A stretch of DNA of 25,366 nt from a virus, in IMG/VR virus record IMGVR_UViG_3300031111_000295, positions 1 through 25,366 of that record, one strand, 5' to 3'. The position numbers were made by a program, and so were the translations under genes. Of this stretch, positions 1-6,064 are shown one piece after another; the first letter of the stretch is position 1; each line of letters starts with the position of its first letter. The notes under the pieces were generated by a model. The model was not told where the DNA came from and ran no database searches. It saw only the letters and a program-made list of their open reading frames with translations.

Positions 1-140
1 CCAAGAACAACAAGGGGAACATTGTCCGGTTACTTCTGAAGCTGGAAGACCTGAAGACTGACCCCGGTAACGGTCAGGAAGAGGTTGACCCGGAATTGAA
101 CCTTGACAGCAGGCCGGAGCCGGCGGGAGCTAACGCTTAA
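1..140 (+). CDS. C-terminal end of an unrecognised protein (5' partial)
   Basis: An open frame enters from the left edge, with its first full codon at base 3, and ends at TAA 138-140. The 45 visible residues start with a Lys/Asn-rich stretch and a short amphipathic helix (LLLKLEDLK). They end in an acidic, Pro/Ala-rich tail that looks disordered. No domain can be recognised from so little. The stop overlaps the ATG of the next gene (TAATG), so the two are probably translated from one message. The frame is supported by this junction and by the lack of stops. Confidence 0.6.
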   Translation, partial: KNNKGNIVRLLLKLEDLKTDPGNGQEEVDPELNLDSRPEPAGANA

Positions 141-448
141 TGGGCAGCGCATTCGATCAACTGAGACAGTGGAGCTGGCGGCTGTTCACGTTTTGCCTCT
201 GCACGTTGGGGCTGATGTTCTTCGCAATCGTGACGATCTTTTCTGCCTTCCTGCTTGATTCTGAAATGGACAAGGCGGAGAAGACTGCCCAGGCTGAGGG
301 TCGGCAGCGACTCGAAGTCGCGGTGAAGTCTCAGCGTCTCTATCACGCGTTTGTCGCGGCGGCTGACAGCACCGCCAGGATCGAGGCAGCCAACACGTTC
401 AATGCGTTCATTGACAGCCTGCGGACTGATGCCGGCCTGAAAGACTAA
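140..448 (+). CDS. Small membrane-anchored protein of unknown function
   Basis: The product has 102 residues. Residues 14-39 form one long hydrophobic segment (LFTFCLCTLGLMFFAIVTIF and following), which should span the inner membrane. The rest, from about residue 42, is a charged, Ala-rich helical domain (DKAEKTAQAEGRQRLE) that may form a coiled coil. The start ATG overlaps the upstream stop as TAATG. The layout of a short N-terminal part, one membrane span and a soluble helical domain occurs in phage spanin or holin-like proteins and in membrane-attached early proteins. Nothing in the sequence decides between them, and no lysis gene is nearby. I do not recognise the family. Confidence 0.65.
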   Translation: MGSAFDQLRQWSWRLFTFCLCTLGLMFFAIVTIFSAFLLDSEMDKAEKTAQAEGRQRLEVAVKSQRLYHAFVAAADSTARIEAANTFNAFIDSLRTDAGLKD

Positions 449-460
449 TACAGCAACAAA

Positions 461-529
461 CTGCCGGGACCGTTGCTCGGGGCGGTAGGTTCCCTCCCCC
501 CACTTCTGCCTCGACACGGTCCTTGGCAG
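461..529 (+). promoter_or_regulatory. Long imperfect RNA hairpin between two genes
   Basis: Bases 461-465 (CTGCC) pair with 525-529 (GGCAG), and 467-472 (GGACCG) pair with 517-522 (CGGTCC), with a small G/TT internal loop. A further CGGGG/CCTCG pairing is possible inside the loop. The structure fills most of the gap between the stop at 448 and the start at 548. It has no T-run after it, so it is more likely a structured leader or processing element than a classic terminator. Pairing is seen by eye only. Confidence 0.45.
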
Positions 530-547
530 TAATAACATGGAGGCAAG

Positions 548-979
548 ATGCCAATCACAAAGAACATGCTGAAGCAGGAGCTCACGGCGACGTCGCCGGA
601 CGGAATCACGGTCGGCTTCAAGGTCGAGGCGCCGGTCAGCGAACGGGCCGCGAGCGACAAAACGGTTCGCAAGATCGTCGAGTTCTCGAACTGGATGGAC
701 GCTCCCGATCAAACGCACCTGGACCTTTCCTTTGAAGCTCAGGTGCTTTGCCGGAAGGTCACGTTCCGGATGGACAAACCCGGCAAGGGCGCGAAGCAGG
801 TCAGCTGCGGTTTCGTAGCGGAGAACCTGTCTGAGGAAGAGAAGTCCACTCTCTTCAATCTGTTCCAGGGCAGCAAGAAGGTGGAAGTGATCGTCCGGGA
901 GGTCCCGGAGGCGAAGAAGGCGACGAAGCAGGCGGAGAAGACCGACGCTTCGCCGGAAACCAAAAAGTCCGCGGCGTAG
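548..979 (+). CDS. Unknown protein with Lys/Ala-rich C-terminal tail
   Basis: The product has 143 residues. GGAGG at 539-543 sits at good distance from the ATG. Residues 1-110 alternate beta-type segments (GITVGFKVEAPV; HLDLSFEAQVLCRKVTFRMD) and look like a compact beta-sandwich or barrel. The last 30 residues are a low-complexity tail of Lys, Ala, Thr and Glu, similar in composition to tails of abundant nucleic-acid-associated proteins. I do not recognise the family, and a DNA-binding role would be a guess from composition alone. The gene is set apart from its neighbours by intergenic hairpins on both sides. This is unusual in this compact genome and suggests its mRNA segment is processed or expressed differently from the rest. 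Confidence 0.75.
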   Translation: MPITKNMLKQELTATSPDGITVGFKVEAPVSERAASDKTVRKIVEFSNWMDAPDQTHLDLSFEAQVLCRKVTFRMDKPGKGAKQVSCGFVAENLSEEEKSTLFNLFQGSKKVEVIVREVPEAKKATKQAEKTDASPETKKSAA

Positions 980-1004
980 AGCCGTGGTCCTTCACATGGG
1001 AGCA

Positions 1005-1042
1005 GCAGGGTCCGGGGTTAAATGACCCGCCTCGGGCCCTGC
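1005..1042 (+). terminator. GC-rich stem-loop downstream of the Lys/Ala-tailed gene
   Basis: Thirteen positions can pair: 1005-1017 (starting GCAGGG) with 1030-1042 (ending CCCTGC). The stem includes two G-U pairs and has a 12-nt loop. The strong stem lies just after the stop at 979. No T-run follows; the next bases are an A/G-rich ribosome binding site for the gene at 1056. It could be a weak or factor-dependent terminator, or a stabilising 3' end. Confidence 0.45.
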
Positions 1043-1055
1043 ACAGAAAGGGGAT

Positions 1056-1571
1056 ATGAGTAACAAACTGCCGGATGAGGTGGAGAAGCTGATATTGTCT
1101 CTAACCACAGACCTCGACCAACGGGCTATCTTGGCTAATTTCTATCGCCGCGTCCTTGAGGCCAAGCCGCAGGGGGGAGGTGTTGGGGAGGTGGCGGAGA
1201 AATTCGCCGAGCGTCTCGAACAAAACGATCTGATGCCGGAGGGTGTGACCGAGGATGACGAGGGGAATCCGTGGCCTATCCGCGATGCTATCAAGCATGA
1301 CTTCATTGAAACCGTCAGAGCCGCCCGCCTGAACGCTGTGCCTACGCGAGAAATGGCCGAGAGGGTGGCGGCTCACCTAACTTGCAAGCACGAATCAAAC
1401 GGGTGGCGAACCATCTGGGTTGATATCCACCAAATGCAACACGTAGCTGACTCACTTGAGGCGGTTGGGAAGGGGCCAGATCGAAACCTGTATGATGATT
1501 TGGTCAACGATATCCTCGCCGCCATGAAGGGGGCCGCCCAAGCCGCGCTGGGAGACAAGGAGGTGGAGTGA
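1056..1571 (+). CDS. Unknown 171-aa protein
   Basis: The ATG is preceded by AAAGGGG at good spacing. The product is acidic and mostly helical: an N-terminal helical part (residues 1-35), a Gly-rich hinge at about 40-45 (QGGGVG), and a second helical domain with one Cys/His-containing stretch (HLTCKHESNGW). I do not recognise a family or catalytic motif. The end overlaps the next gene by one base (TGATG), and GGAGG inside its last codons serves as the ribosome binding site of that gene. It is the first gene of a tightly coupled run of small unknown genes reaching to the DUF5131 gene. Confidence 0.75.
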   Translation: MSNKLPDEVEKLILSLTTDLDQRAILANFYRRVLEAKPQGGGVGEVAEKFAERLEQNDLMPEGVTEDDEGNPWPIRDAIKHDFIETVRAARLNAVPTREMAERVAAHLTCKHESNGWRTIWVDIHQMQHVADSLEAVGKGPDRNLYDDLVNDILAAMKGAAQAALGDKEVE

Positions 1572-1789
1572 TGAGCGACGAGCTACGTAAAATTGACGAA
1601 TGGGACTACGAAAACACGATGTTTATCGTCTGTCCCTACTGCGGCCACGAACACACGGACTCTTGGTTGGAGGACCCGCGAGAAGACTTCCGCCACGAGT
1701 GGGAATGTGAGGAATGTGAAAAAGAGTTTACTGTCAGCGTCCATTTAGAGATGACCTATTCCAGCCACAAGGAGGCCCCGGATGCCTGA
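1571..1789 (+). CDS. Small acidic zinc-ribbon protein
   Basis: The product has 72 residues. Two CxxC knuckles (CPYC at about residues 17-20 and CEEC at about 45-48) form a zinc ribbon. The N-terminal part is rich in Asp/Glu and aromatic residues. I chose ATG 1571 over the GTG one codon upstream because GGAGG at about 1559-1564 is better spaced and gives the TGATG junction used elsewhere in this genome. Zinc ribbons of this size bind nucleic acid or protein partners; which applies here cannot be told. The C-terminus overlaps the next start by 8 bases. Confidence 0.75.
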   Translation: MSDELRKIDEWDYENTMFIVCPYCGHEHTDSWLEDPREDFRHEWECEECEKEFTVSVHLEMTYSSHKEAPDA

Positions 1790-2015
1790 GACGCGAAAAG
1801 TCGGCGAGTACATGGTGGCGGAGAAGAGTGTAGTAACTCGGTCCGTGTGGAATATATGCAGGACAAGTGGGGTTTTTCGGGAGCAAATCGGAGTTGTCGT
1901 CATTTATGACGGGAGACCCACATTCCAATTATTTCCAGGATTATCGCTTGAGTCGTCCGACCTCCGCGACCTTACCGCCTTCCTGGACGAACTCAACGAG
2001 GAGGAGGAGAAATGA
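1782..2015 (+). CDS. Unknown 77-aa protein
   Basis: ATG 1782 has GGAGG at 1771-1775. The product has a beta-rich centre (REQIGVVVIYDGRPTFQLF) and a very acidic C-terminal helix ending in a Glu run. It has no known motif. The Glu codons near its end (GAGGAGGAGGAG) also form a very strong ribosome binding site for the next gene. The poly-Glu tail may therefore exist partly because of the DNA-level signal. It overlaps the next gene as ATGA. Confidence 0.7.
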   Translation: MPETRKVGEYMVAEKSVVTRSVWNICRTSGVFREQIGVVVIYDGRPTFQLFPGLSLESSDLRDLTAFLDELNEEEEK

Positions 2016-2257
2016 GAAATACACGAATATCTACCGAGGTGGAGCAGGTAGTTGTCCATAGGGGGGAAGTTTTGACGGTGTTCCTATATCCGGCCGACCC
2101 CGGAAGAATTCCGGCCGAGTGCGCCGGGACGCAAGTAGAACTGCGAGTGACGCCGGACGGTTGTGTGGAAATCTTCACTCACAACATGGAGCAAGTCTTT
2201 GAGTTTACCAACTGGTACAATCCAGACGATAAGGACGCGGAGAAGGAGGAGGGATGA
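2012..2257 (+). CDS. Unknown 81-aa beta-rich protein
   Basis: ATG 2012 overlaps the upstream stop (ATGA) and follows a repeated GGAG run. The product alternates hydrophobic and polar residues in short strands (EVLTVFLYPAD; TQVELRVTPDGCVEIFTH), which suggests a small beta-barrel or sandwich. It ends in a charged acidic tail. I see no catalytic or metal motif and do not recognise the family. It sits in the middle of a chain of four ATGA/GTGA-coupled genes that leads to the DUF5131 protein. Confidence 0.7.
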   Translation: MRNTRISTEVEQVVVHRGEVLTVFLYPADPGRIPAECAGTQVELRVTPDGCVEIFTHNMEQVFEFTNWYNPDDKDAEKEEG

Positions 2258-2568
2258 AAACGTTTGCCGTGCAGTCAAAGTACGCAGACCCGGATAAGTA
2301 CATCGCCAAACTCAAAGTGGAGGTCAAACGGTTGCAAGAGACGGGCAACAACCTCCACCGTGATTGGCTAAAAGAGATGGGGCAACTTGCAATACGTTGG
2401 CAACCCCACGAGAAAACACAGGAATCTGAATCCGGGCGATTGTCTCAATTTAATCCCGGTGACAAAATCGCAATCATCGGCACGGTCGTTGAGGTGTCTT
2501 GTCGGAACAGCAGGTCTCGCATAGTTTACACTGTCAAGGAAACGCGGATCAAGGAGAAGGCCAAGTGA
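2254..2568 (+). CDS. Unknown 104-aa protein with C-terminal barrel-like domain
   Basis: ATG 2254 overlaps the previous stop (ATGA) with AAGGAGGAGGG upstream. The N-terminal 55 residues are a basic amphipathic helix (KYIAKLKVEVKRLQETGNNL) that may form a coiled coil. Residues 65-104 (starting FNPGDKIAIIGTVVEV) read like a small SH3- or OB-like barrel with basic strands, a fold often used for nucleic-acid binding. This is a fold guess from pattern only. It overlaps the DUF5131 start as GTGA, so translation of the two is probably coupled. Confidence 0.65.
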   Translation: MKTFAVQSKYADPDKYIAKLKVEVKRLQETGNNLHRDWLKEMGQLAIRWQPHEKTQESESGRLSQFNPGDKIAIIGTVVEVSCRNSRSRIVYTVKETRIKEKAK

Positions 2569-3344
2569 CCCCGACGCAGAAACGCATGGACGCCGGCCTG
2601 TGGTGGGATAAGGGCCCGATGGTCGTCAAGGGCTGTACTGTCGTCTCGCCGGGCTGTGCGAACTGCTGGGCGGCTGGCATGGAGCATCGGTTCAAGACCG
2701 GCAACACTACTCGCGGCGGCAAGTGGAGCGGGCGGGTACAGACCGACATCGGCGCGCTGGAGAAAGCCGTCCGGGGCAAGCCGAAGGTGATTGCGATTTG
2801 GAACGACCTGTTTCATCCCGACGTGCCGGATGATTTTATTTTCGAAGTGATAGTGAAAATGGTCATAGCACAGCAGCATCGTTTTTTGATTCTAACAAAG
2901 CGCGCGAAGCGAATGGCTGAGTGGTTTGGTGAGTTTCAATGCTCAAAACCAAAAATGCTAAATCATATTTGGCTCGGCACGTCGGTCGAGAGTCAGGATC
3001 AGATTGACCGGCTGACGTGGCTGATGAGGACTCCAGCCGCAAAGCGGTTTGTATCCTTCGAACCGCTCCTCGGTCCAGTGCTCACAAGAAAAATACTGCT
3101 GCCAATTCACGACAGGGATACGTGGAAGACACCCGCCGGACCTATTGGTTTAGTCATAATCGGGGCCGAGTCCGGTCCTAAGCGGAGGCCTTTTGATCTC
3201 GCTTGGGCTCGGGATATCGTTTCGCATTGTCAAGATGCGGGCGTCCCGGTGTGGGTGAAGCAGATCCACGACGAAAAGGGCAAGGTGGTTCATCGGCTCG
3301 AAGAATTCCCGGAAGATTTGAGGCTGAGGGAGTGGCCAGAATGA
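2565..3344 (+). CDS. DUF5131 / phage Gp37-Gp68 family protein
   Basis: The product has 259 residues from GTG 2565, which follows AGGAGAAGG and overlaps the previous stop as GTGA; an open frame 22 codons upstream lacks this support. The N-terminus has the family's three-cysteine motif (GCTVVSPGCANCWA, C-x6-C-x2-C). Next come the family landmarks: IWNDLFHPDVPDDF, FLILTKRAKRM, IWLGTSVESQ, RFVSFEPLLGP, VIIGAESGPKRRP and an AGVPVWVKQ end. The order and length fit a complete member. The biochemical role is not settled; the cysteine motif suggests a metal or Fe-S site. As I recall, members elsewhere often sit beside a 'three-Cys-motif partner' gene (TcmP). No such partner is seen here; its neighbours are small unknown genes. 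Confidence 0.88.
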   Translation: MTPTQKRMDAGLWWDKGPMVVKGCTVVSPGCANCWAAGMEHRFKTGNTTRGGKWSGRVQTDIGALEKAVRGKPKVIAIWNDLFHPDVPDDFIFEVIVKMVIAQQHRFLILTKRAKRMAEWFGEFQCSKPKMLNHIWLGTSVESQDQIDRLTWLMRTPAAKRFVSFEPLLGPVLTRKILLPIHDRDTWKTPAGPIGLVIIGAESGPKRRPFDLAWARDIVSHCQDAGVPVWVKQIHDEKGKVVHRLEEFPEDLRLREWPE

Positions 3345-3412
3345 CTGCTCACACCGTTAGACGCATGGCCAGGCAGTGCCTTCTCACAACGAAAAAGGAA
3401 AACGATCGATGA
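3341..3412 (+). CDS. 23-residue basic mini-gene
   Basis: ATG 3341 overlaps the DUF5131 stop as ATGA, and its own stop overlaps the next ATG as ATGA. The peptide is basic (MTAHTVRRMARQC and on, ending KKENDR). Double ATGA coupling suggests it is translated and passes ribosomes from the upstream gene to the downstream one. The peptide itself may have no function. No separate ribosome binding site is evident except the end of the DUF5131 gene (GAGGGAG at about 3326-3332). Confidence 0.4.
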   Translation: MTAHTVRRMARQCLLTTKKENDR

Positions 3413-3645
3413 GTGATTCCGGTCTTAACTATCAAGACATTGCTCAGGTCCGTGGCCAAATGTACGCCATGGTGACGGGGTTGGATCTCAGGCAGGAACC
3501 GCACGCCGGCAGTGCCATCGTACATCGTTCAGTAATGGAGTTACCAGACGGCCAAACCGTGCAAATTGAATACAAAGTAACTATTACCAGGAGGAATCAG
3601 GTCCATGGAAGGACAGCAAATCACCGTTCGGGGGAAGAATCCTGA
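3409..3645 (+). CDS. Unknown 78-aa protein
   Basis: I place the start at ATG 3409, which follows AAAAAGGA and overlaps the mini-gene stop as ATGA, rather than at an in-frame ATG 11 codons upstream. The product has an N-terminal helix (YQDIAQVRGQMYAMV) and a beta-hairpin-like centre (MELPDGQTVQIEYKVTIT). Its last 14 codons overlap the next gene in another frame, so the C-terminus is constrained by two reading frames. No family is recognised. Confidence 0.65.
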   Translation: MSDSGLNYQDIAQVRGQMYAMVTGLDLRQEPHAGSAIVHRSVMELPDGQTVQIEYKVTITRRNQVHGRTANHRSGEES

Positions 3646-3808
3646 TAATGTAAATGGCCACCACTGGCATTCGTGCCCCGGTTGTGGCAGACGCTGTACT
3701 GGCGTAGGCGCCTCTCTGTGCCCGGAATGTGCTGGCCTGGTCAACCGCTATAGTGATGTTCCACCGGTGGAACAGGCCAGAAATCGCCGTCGAGCAATGG
3801 GGTTTTGA
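3605..3808 (+). CDS. Small zinc-ribbon protein
   Basis: The product has 67 residues, with GGAGG at about 3590-3595 before ATG 3605. The core is CPGCGRRC followed 11 residues later by CPEC, a clear zinc ribbon, with His residues just before it (HHWHS). The C-terminal part is basic (ARNRRRAMGF). It overlaps the preceding gene by 41 bases and the next by one base (TGATG). Its position directly before the replication-initiator-like gene makes an accessory role in replication or regulation possible, but this is inference. Confidence 0.75.
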   Translation: MEGQQITVRGKNPDNVNGHHWHSCPGCGRRCTGVGASLCPECAGLVNRYSDVPPVEQARNRRRAMGF

Positions 3809-4443
3809 TGAGGATCCGGCAGGTAAAACCTGGGCTTTGGTCCAACAAAAAACTGGCCAGCTTGGGGCCGCACACCCGGCTTTTGTTCATCGGATTGTGG
3901 AATATGGCGGACCGAGAAGGTCGCTTGAAGGACATAATTAGTACCATTCATTACACAATCTTTCCCTTCGAAGTGCAACTTGATGTCAATGCTATGTTAT
4001 TGCAACTGCATCGGTCCCGTTTTATCAAGCGCTACTCTATTGCAGGGGAAGACTTCATTCAGATAGTCAACTTCACGAAGCACCAGTCTTGCCATGTCAA
4101 AGAAGCACCGTCAGTTATCCCTCCGCCAAAGCGTCGAAAAGCACGGTGCTCAGCACCGGGCTCAGCACCATGCACAGCACCGTGCACAGCACCGGAAAAG
4201 CACGGGCAGAGCCCGCCGTCTTCTTCTTCTACTTCTACTTCTACTTCTACTTCTTCTTCTTCTTCCCGGCCAAGGGCCGGCAAAGAGGTTTCACAAAAAA
4301 AGAGGAAAGAGGTCGCGTTTGCGGACGTTCCTAGCGACGTGGTAGAGCGTCTGCGGATTGAAAGCAAGTCACAGGAGGAATTCACGGCAGCAGTTCTTCG
4401 GGAATATCGCAAACGGCATCCGGAGGGGCAAGGTGGTGGCTGA
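3808..4443 (+). CDS. Phage replication-initiator-like protein (winged-helix N-terminal domain)
   Basis: The product has 211 residues from ATG 3808 (TGATG junction; a TTG one codon earlier is less likely). Residues 1-95 match the common phage replication-protein N-terminal domain: MRIRQVKPGLWSNKKLASL, then LLFIGLWNMADREGRL, IFPF, RSRFIKRY and FIQIVNFTKHQ. That domain is a winged helix found before DnaD-like or helicase-loader parts. A linker of about 55 residues follows, with CSAP/CTAP repeats and then a Ser/Thr run, and finally a short basic/helical C-terminus. The C-terminus is short compared with full DnaD-type proteins. Downstream lie RusA-like and Dam-like genes, as in lambdoid replication modules. 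The linker DNA carries direct repeats described separately. Function is inferred from the N-terminal family and context. Confidence 0.72.
   Translation: MRIRQVKPGLWSNKKLASLGPHTRLLFIGLWNMADREGRLKDIISTIHYTIFPFEVQLDVNAMLLQLHRSRFIKRYSIAGEDFIQIVNFTKHQSCHVKEAPSVIPPPKRRKARCSAPGSAPCTAPCTAPEKHGQSPPSSSSTSTSTSTSSSSSRPRAGKEVSQKKRKEVAFADVPSDVVERLRIESKSQEEFTAAVLREYRKRHPEGQGGG
4148..4195 (+). repeat. Four 12-bp direct repeats (possible origin iterons)
   Basis: Four adjacent 12-base units follow the pattern GCwCAGCACCrn at 4148, 4160, 4172 and 4184. They encode CSAP, GSAP, CTAP, CTAP in the linker of the replication protein. Overlapping inverted symmetry is present: CGGTGCT at 4144-4150 mirrors AGCACCG at 4152-4158. 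Lambda O and relatives carry their origin iterons inside the initiator gene at the same relative place, so an origin is plausible. A simple coding repeat is the alternative. Confidence 0.55.
4218..4266 (+). repeat. TTC/TAC triplet tract (homopyrimidine-rich microsatellite)
   Basis: About 48 bases consist almost only of TTC/TCT triplets with four interspersed TAC triplets, so one strand is nearly all pyrimidine. In frame it encodes a Ser/Thr run. Such tracts are prone to slippage and to unusual helix forms, and one next to iteron-like repeats could act as an unwinding element. It keeps the reading frame because the unit is three bases. Confidence 0.8.
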
Positions 4444-4771
4444 TGGAAAACGCGTCTGCCGGTACCCTGGCTGTACCAATCGGGTCGGTCCCAGAAAGCA
4501 CTTCTGCGCCTATTGTCTGCCGCTTCACAAGAAAGAACAGCAGCAGAGGTATTACGAGGGGCGCAGACCGACTCACAACGTTGAACACTGGCAAAGGGAA
4601 CTCCAGCAACGCCGGAATGGGCAGAAAGAGATTCTACGAATCCGCCAGGAAACGGCTTCGATTCACTCTTATCAGCTTCAGCGTATGCCTGCAGAGCAGT
4701 TCGCAAAAATCGTCAACAAGATCATCCAGGGGAGGATGGTACTCGTAACGTCAAGATCCAGGAGGACCTAA
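4433..4771 (+). CDS. Basic zinc-finger protein
   Basis: The product has 112 residues. I chose GTG 4433 because GGAGG at 4422-4426 is correctly spaced and the coding pattern upstream belongs to the preceding gene. Near the N-terminus C-x4-C (CRYPGC) is followed by C-x2-C (CAYC) with a basic stretch (RVGPRKHF) between, then a His/Lys-rich helix (LPLHKKEQQQRYYEGRR). This looks like a small treble-clef or HNH-associated zinc site, but the HNH catalytic residues are not evident, so I do not call it a nuclease. The remainder is a long basic helix. It ends in a TAATG overlap with the RusA-like gene and likely serves the replication module. A competing frame at 4443-4748 lacks such motifs. Confidence 0.65.
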   Translation: MVADGKRVCRYPGCTNRVGPRKHFCAYCLPLHKKEQQQRYYEGRRPTHNVEHWQRELQQRRNGQKEILRIRQETASIHSYQLQRMPAEQFAKIVNKIIQGRMVLVTSRSRRT

Positions 4772-5430
4772 TGGCCAAGGACGGCCTACATCAAATCAGG
4801 ATATACGGTGAACCGCAGCCGGCACCAAAAAAGGACGTTGCCGTCATCCAGCGGCCCGGTCAGAAGCCACGGCTTGTCCCCGTCGATCATGATTACCGCA
4901 CCAGGAAGAATCCTAACACAGGTAAGATAGAGAAGTATGACCATGGCTACAAGCGACGTTGGATAGAGCATGTTCGCAACAACGTTCTGGCGTGGATGGC
5001 TGAGCGGAAGGTGGAACCGTTCGAGAAGAACCATCCAATCGGACTCGGCATCGTGGTGTTTAGGAATAAGGCTGAGACTAACAAGTTACCTGTACCCTCA
5101 CTGGCGCCGGACGAAGATAATTATAGTTACGCAATCAGGAATGCCCTCAAAAGGACACCAGCGATCAGCAAGCTGGTGAAGGAGCTAAACCCCTCGACAG
5201 GTAGAATAGAAAGACGGCGTGTACGAGTAGAGGGTCCGCATCCGAAAGGTGTGCTGTACTACGAGGACGATCAGATCGTTATGACGCTTCACCCGTCTGC
5301 AAAAATCTGGGCCACAAAAGACGAACCACCGGGGGTCCTGATCACTTTCGCCGACTTTTACGACGTCCACGAACAGCTCGGCCGGTTCGATCCACTTAAA
5401 GACTTTTCGAAACAGGAAGCCCTGTTGTGA
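4771..5430 (+). CDS. RusA-like Holliday junction resolvase
   Basis: The product has 219 residues, with GGAGGACCTA before ATG 4771. The N-terminal strand IRIYGEPQPAPKKD matches the family start. The active-site pattern APDEDNYSYAIRNAL (family pattern xPDxDN, then an alpha helix) at about residue 111 is followed at about 166 by YYEDDQIVMTL, the DDxQIV motif. These acidic residues bind Mg2+ and cut four-way DNA junctions. It is longer than RusA of E. coli (about 120 aa) because of an insertion after the N-terminal strand and another between the two acidic motifs. In phages this enzyme debranches replicating DNA before packaging. It overlaps the methyltransferase gene by GTGA. Confidence 0.8.
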   Translation: MAKDGLHQIRIYGEPQPAPKKDVAVIQRPGQKPRLVPVDHDYRTRKNPNTGKIEKYDHGYKRRWIEHVRNNVLAWMAERKVEPFEKNHPIGLGIVVFRNKAETNKLPVPSLAPDEDNYSYAIRNALKRTPAISKLVKELNPSTGRIERRRVRVEGPHPKGVLYYEDDQIVMTLHPSAKIWATKDEPPGVLITFADFYDVHEQLGRFDPLKDFSKQEALL

Positions 5431-5858
5431 CGGACCCGCTTCATAGGACCAAAACCACGTCCGGCTCGGTCGAGTTTGGCACGCCGCTCTGGCTGTTCCG
5501 GGAACTGAACGACGAATTCAAGTTTGATCTGGACGCCTGCGCCACAGCTCAGAACAAGAAGGTCAAAAACTTTTTCTCGATCACAGACGACGGCTTGGAG
5601 CAGGACTGGACTCAATATCGGTCCGTGTTTGTGAATCCGCCTTATGGGAAGACTATCGGGCTATGGCTTATGAAGGCTTACAACACGGCCAGGGCGAGCG
5701 ATACGACGGTAGTCTGCTTGGTGCCGGCCAACACGGATACGAGCTGGTGGCATGATTACTGCTTGAAGGGAGAAATTAGATACATCCGGGGACGATTGAA
5801 ATTCGGTGGTTCAAAAGGCAGGGCGCCGTTCCCGAGTGCGATCGTGATTTTCCGATGA
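5427..5858 (+). CDS. Phage DNA N6-adenine methyltransferase (Dam family, PF05869 type)
   Basis: The product has 143 residues from GTG 5427 (GTGA overlap). Landmarks in order: EFGTPLWLFRELNDEF and FDLDACA (SAM pocket region), FVNPPYG (the NPPY catalytic motif for adenine-N6 transfer), VCLVPANTDTSWW, and FGGSKGRAPFPSAIVIF at the end. All fit the short phage Dam-like family. The size is at the lower end of the family but no motif is missing. No restriction enzyme is seen nearby, so protection of phage DNA from host nucleases or timing of replication are the likely roles. The target sequence cannot be predicted. Confidence 0.88.
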   Translation: MTDPLHRTKTTSGSVEFGTPLWLFRELNDEFKFDLDACATAQNKKVKNFFSITDDGLEQDWTQYRSVFVNPPYGKTIGLWLMKAYNTARASDTTVVCLVPANTDTSWWHDYCLKGEIRYIRGRLKFGGSKGRAPFPSAIVIFR

Positions 5859-6064
5859 CCGGCGAAGAAATTACATACGAGTTCCTGGCAAGGCACGCCG
5901 ACCGATGGGTTTCGACGAACGAGATCCTGCGTTCTTGTTCCCACCGGTTCAGCGAATATATCCGGCGCCTTCGAAACAAGGGGCACCTGATCGAGAAGGT
6001 CAGGCATGGCAAAATGAACTACTACAAACTGGTCTCGACCGACCAGAGGGAGTTGAGGCTATGA
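5855..6064 (+). CDS. Small winged-helix DNA-binding protein
   Basis: The product has 69 residues, coupled to the methyltransferase by ATGA. The pattern of helix 1 (YEFLARHADRWVSTNEIL), recognition helix (SEYIRRLRNKGH) and a basic wing (LIEKVRHGKMNYYKLV) fits a compact winged helix like those that read DNA in phage regulators. It lies 300 bases before the predicted late promoter, so control of that promoter is possible, but its binding site cannot be seen. It overlaps the next gene as ATGA. Confidence 0.65.
   Translation: MTGEEITYEFLARHADRWVSTNEILRSCSHRFSEYIRRLRNKGHLIEKVRHGKMNYYKLVSTDQRELRL

Noticed and set aside
4059-4706. 215-codon minus-strand frame with a poly-Glu/Val run
   Set aside because: The run is the reverse reading of the TTC/TAC tract; the frame has no motif and opposes well-supported genes.
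4443-4748. Alternative + frame starting at ATG 4443 (101 codons)
   Set aside because: The frame from GTG 4433 has a correctly spaced GGAGG, cysteine knuckles and a TAATG junction with the next gene; this one has only a Ser/Arg-rich sequence without pattern.
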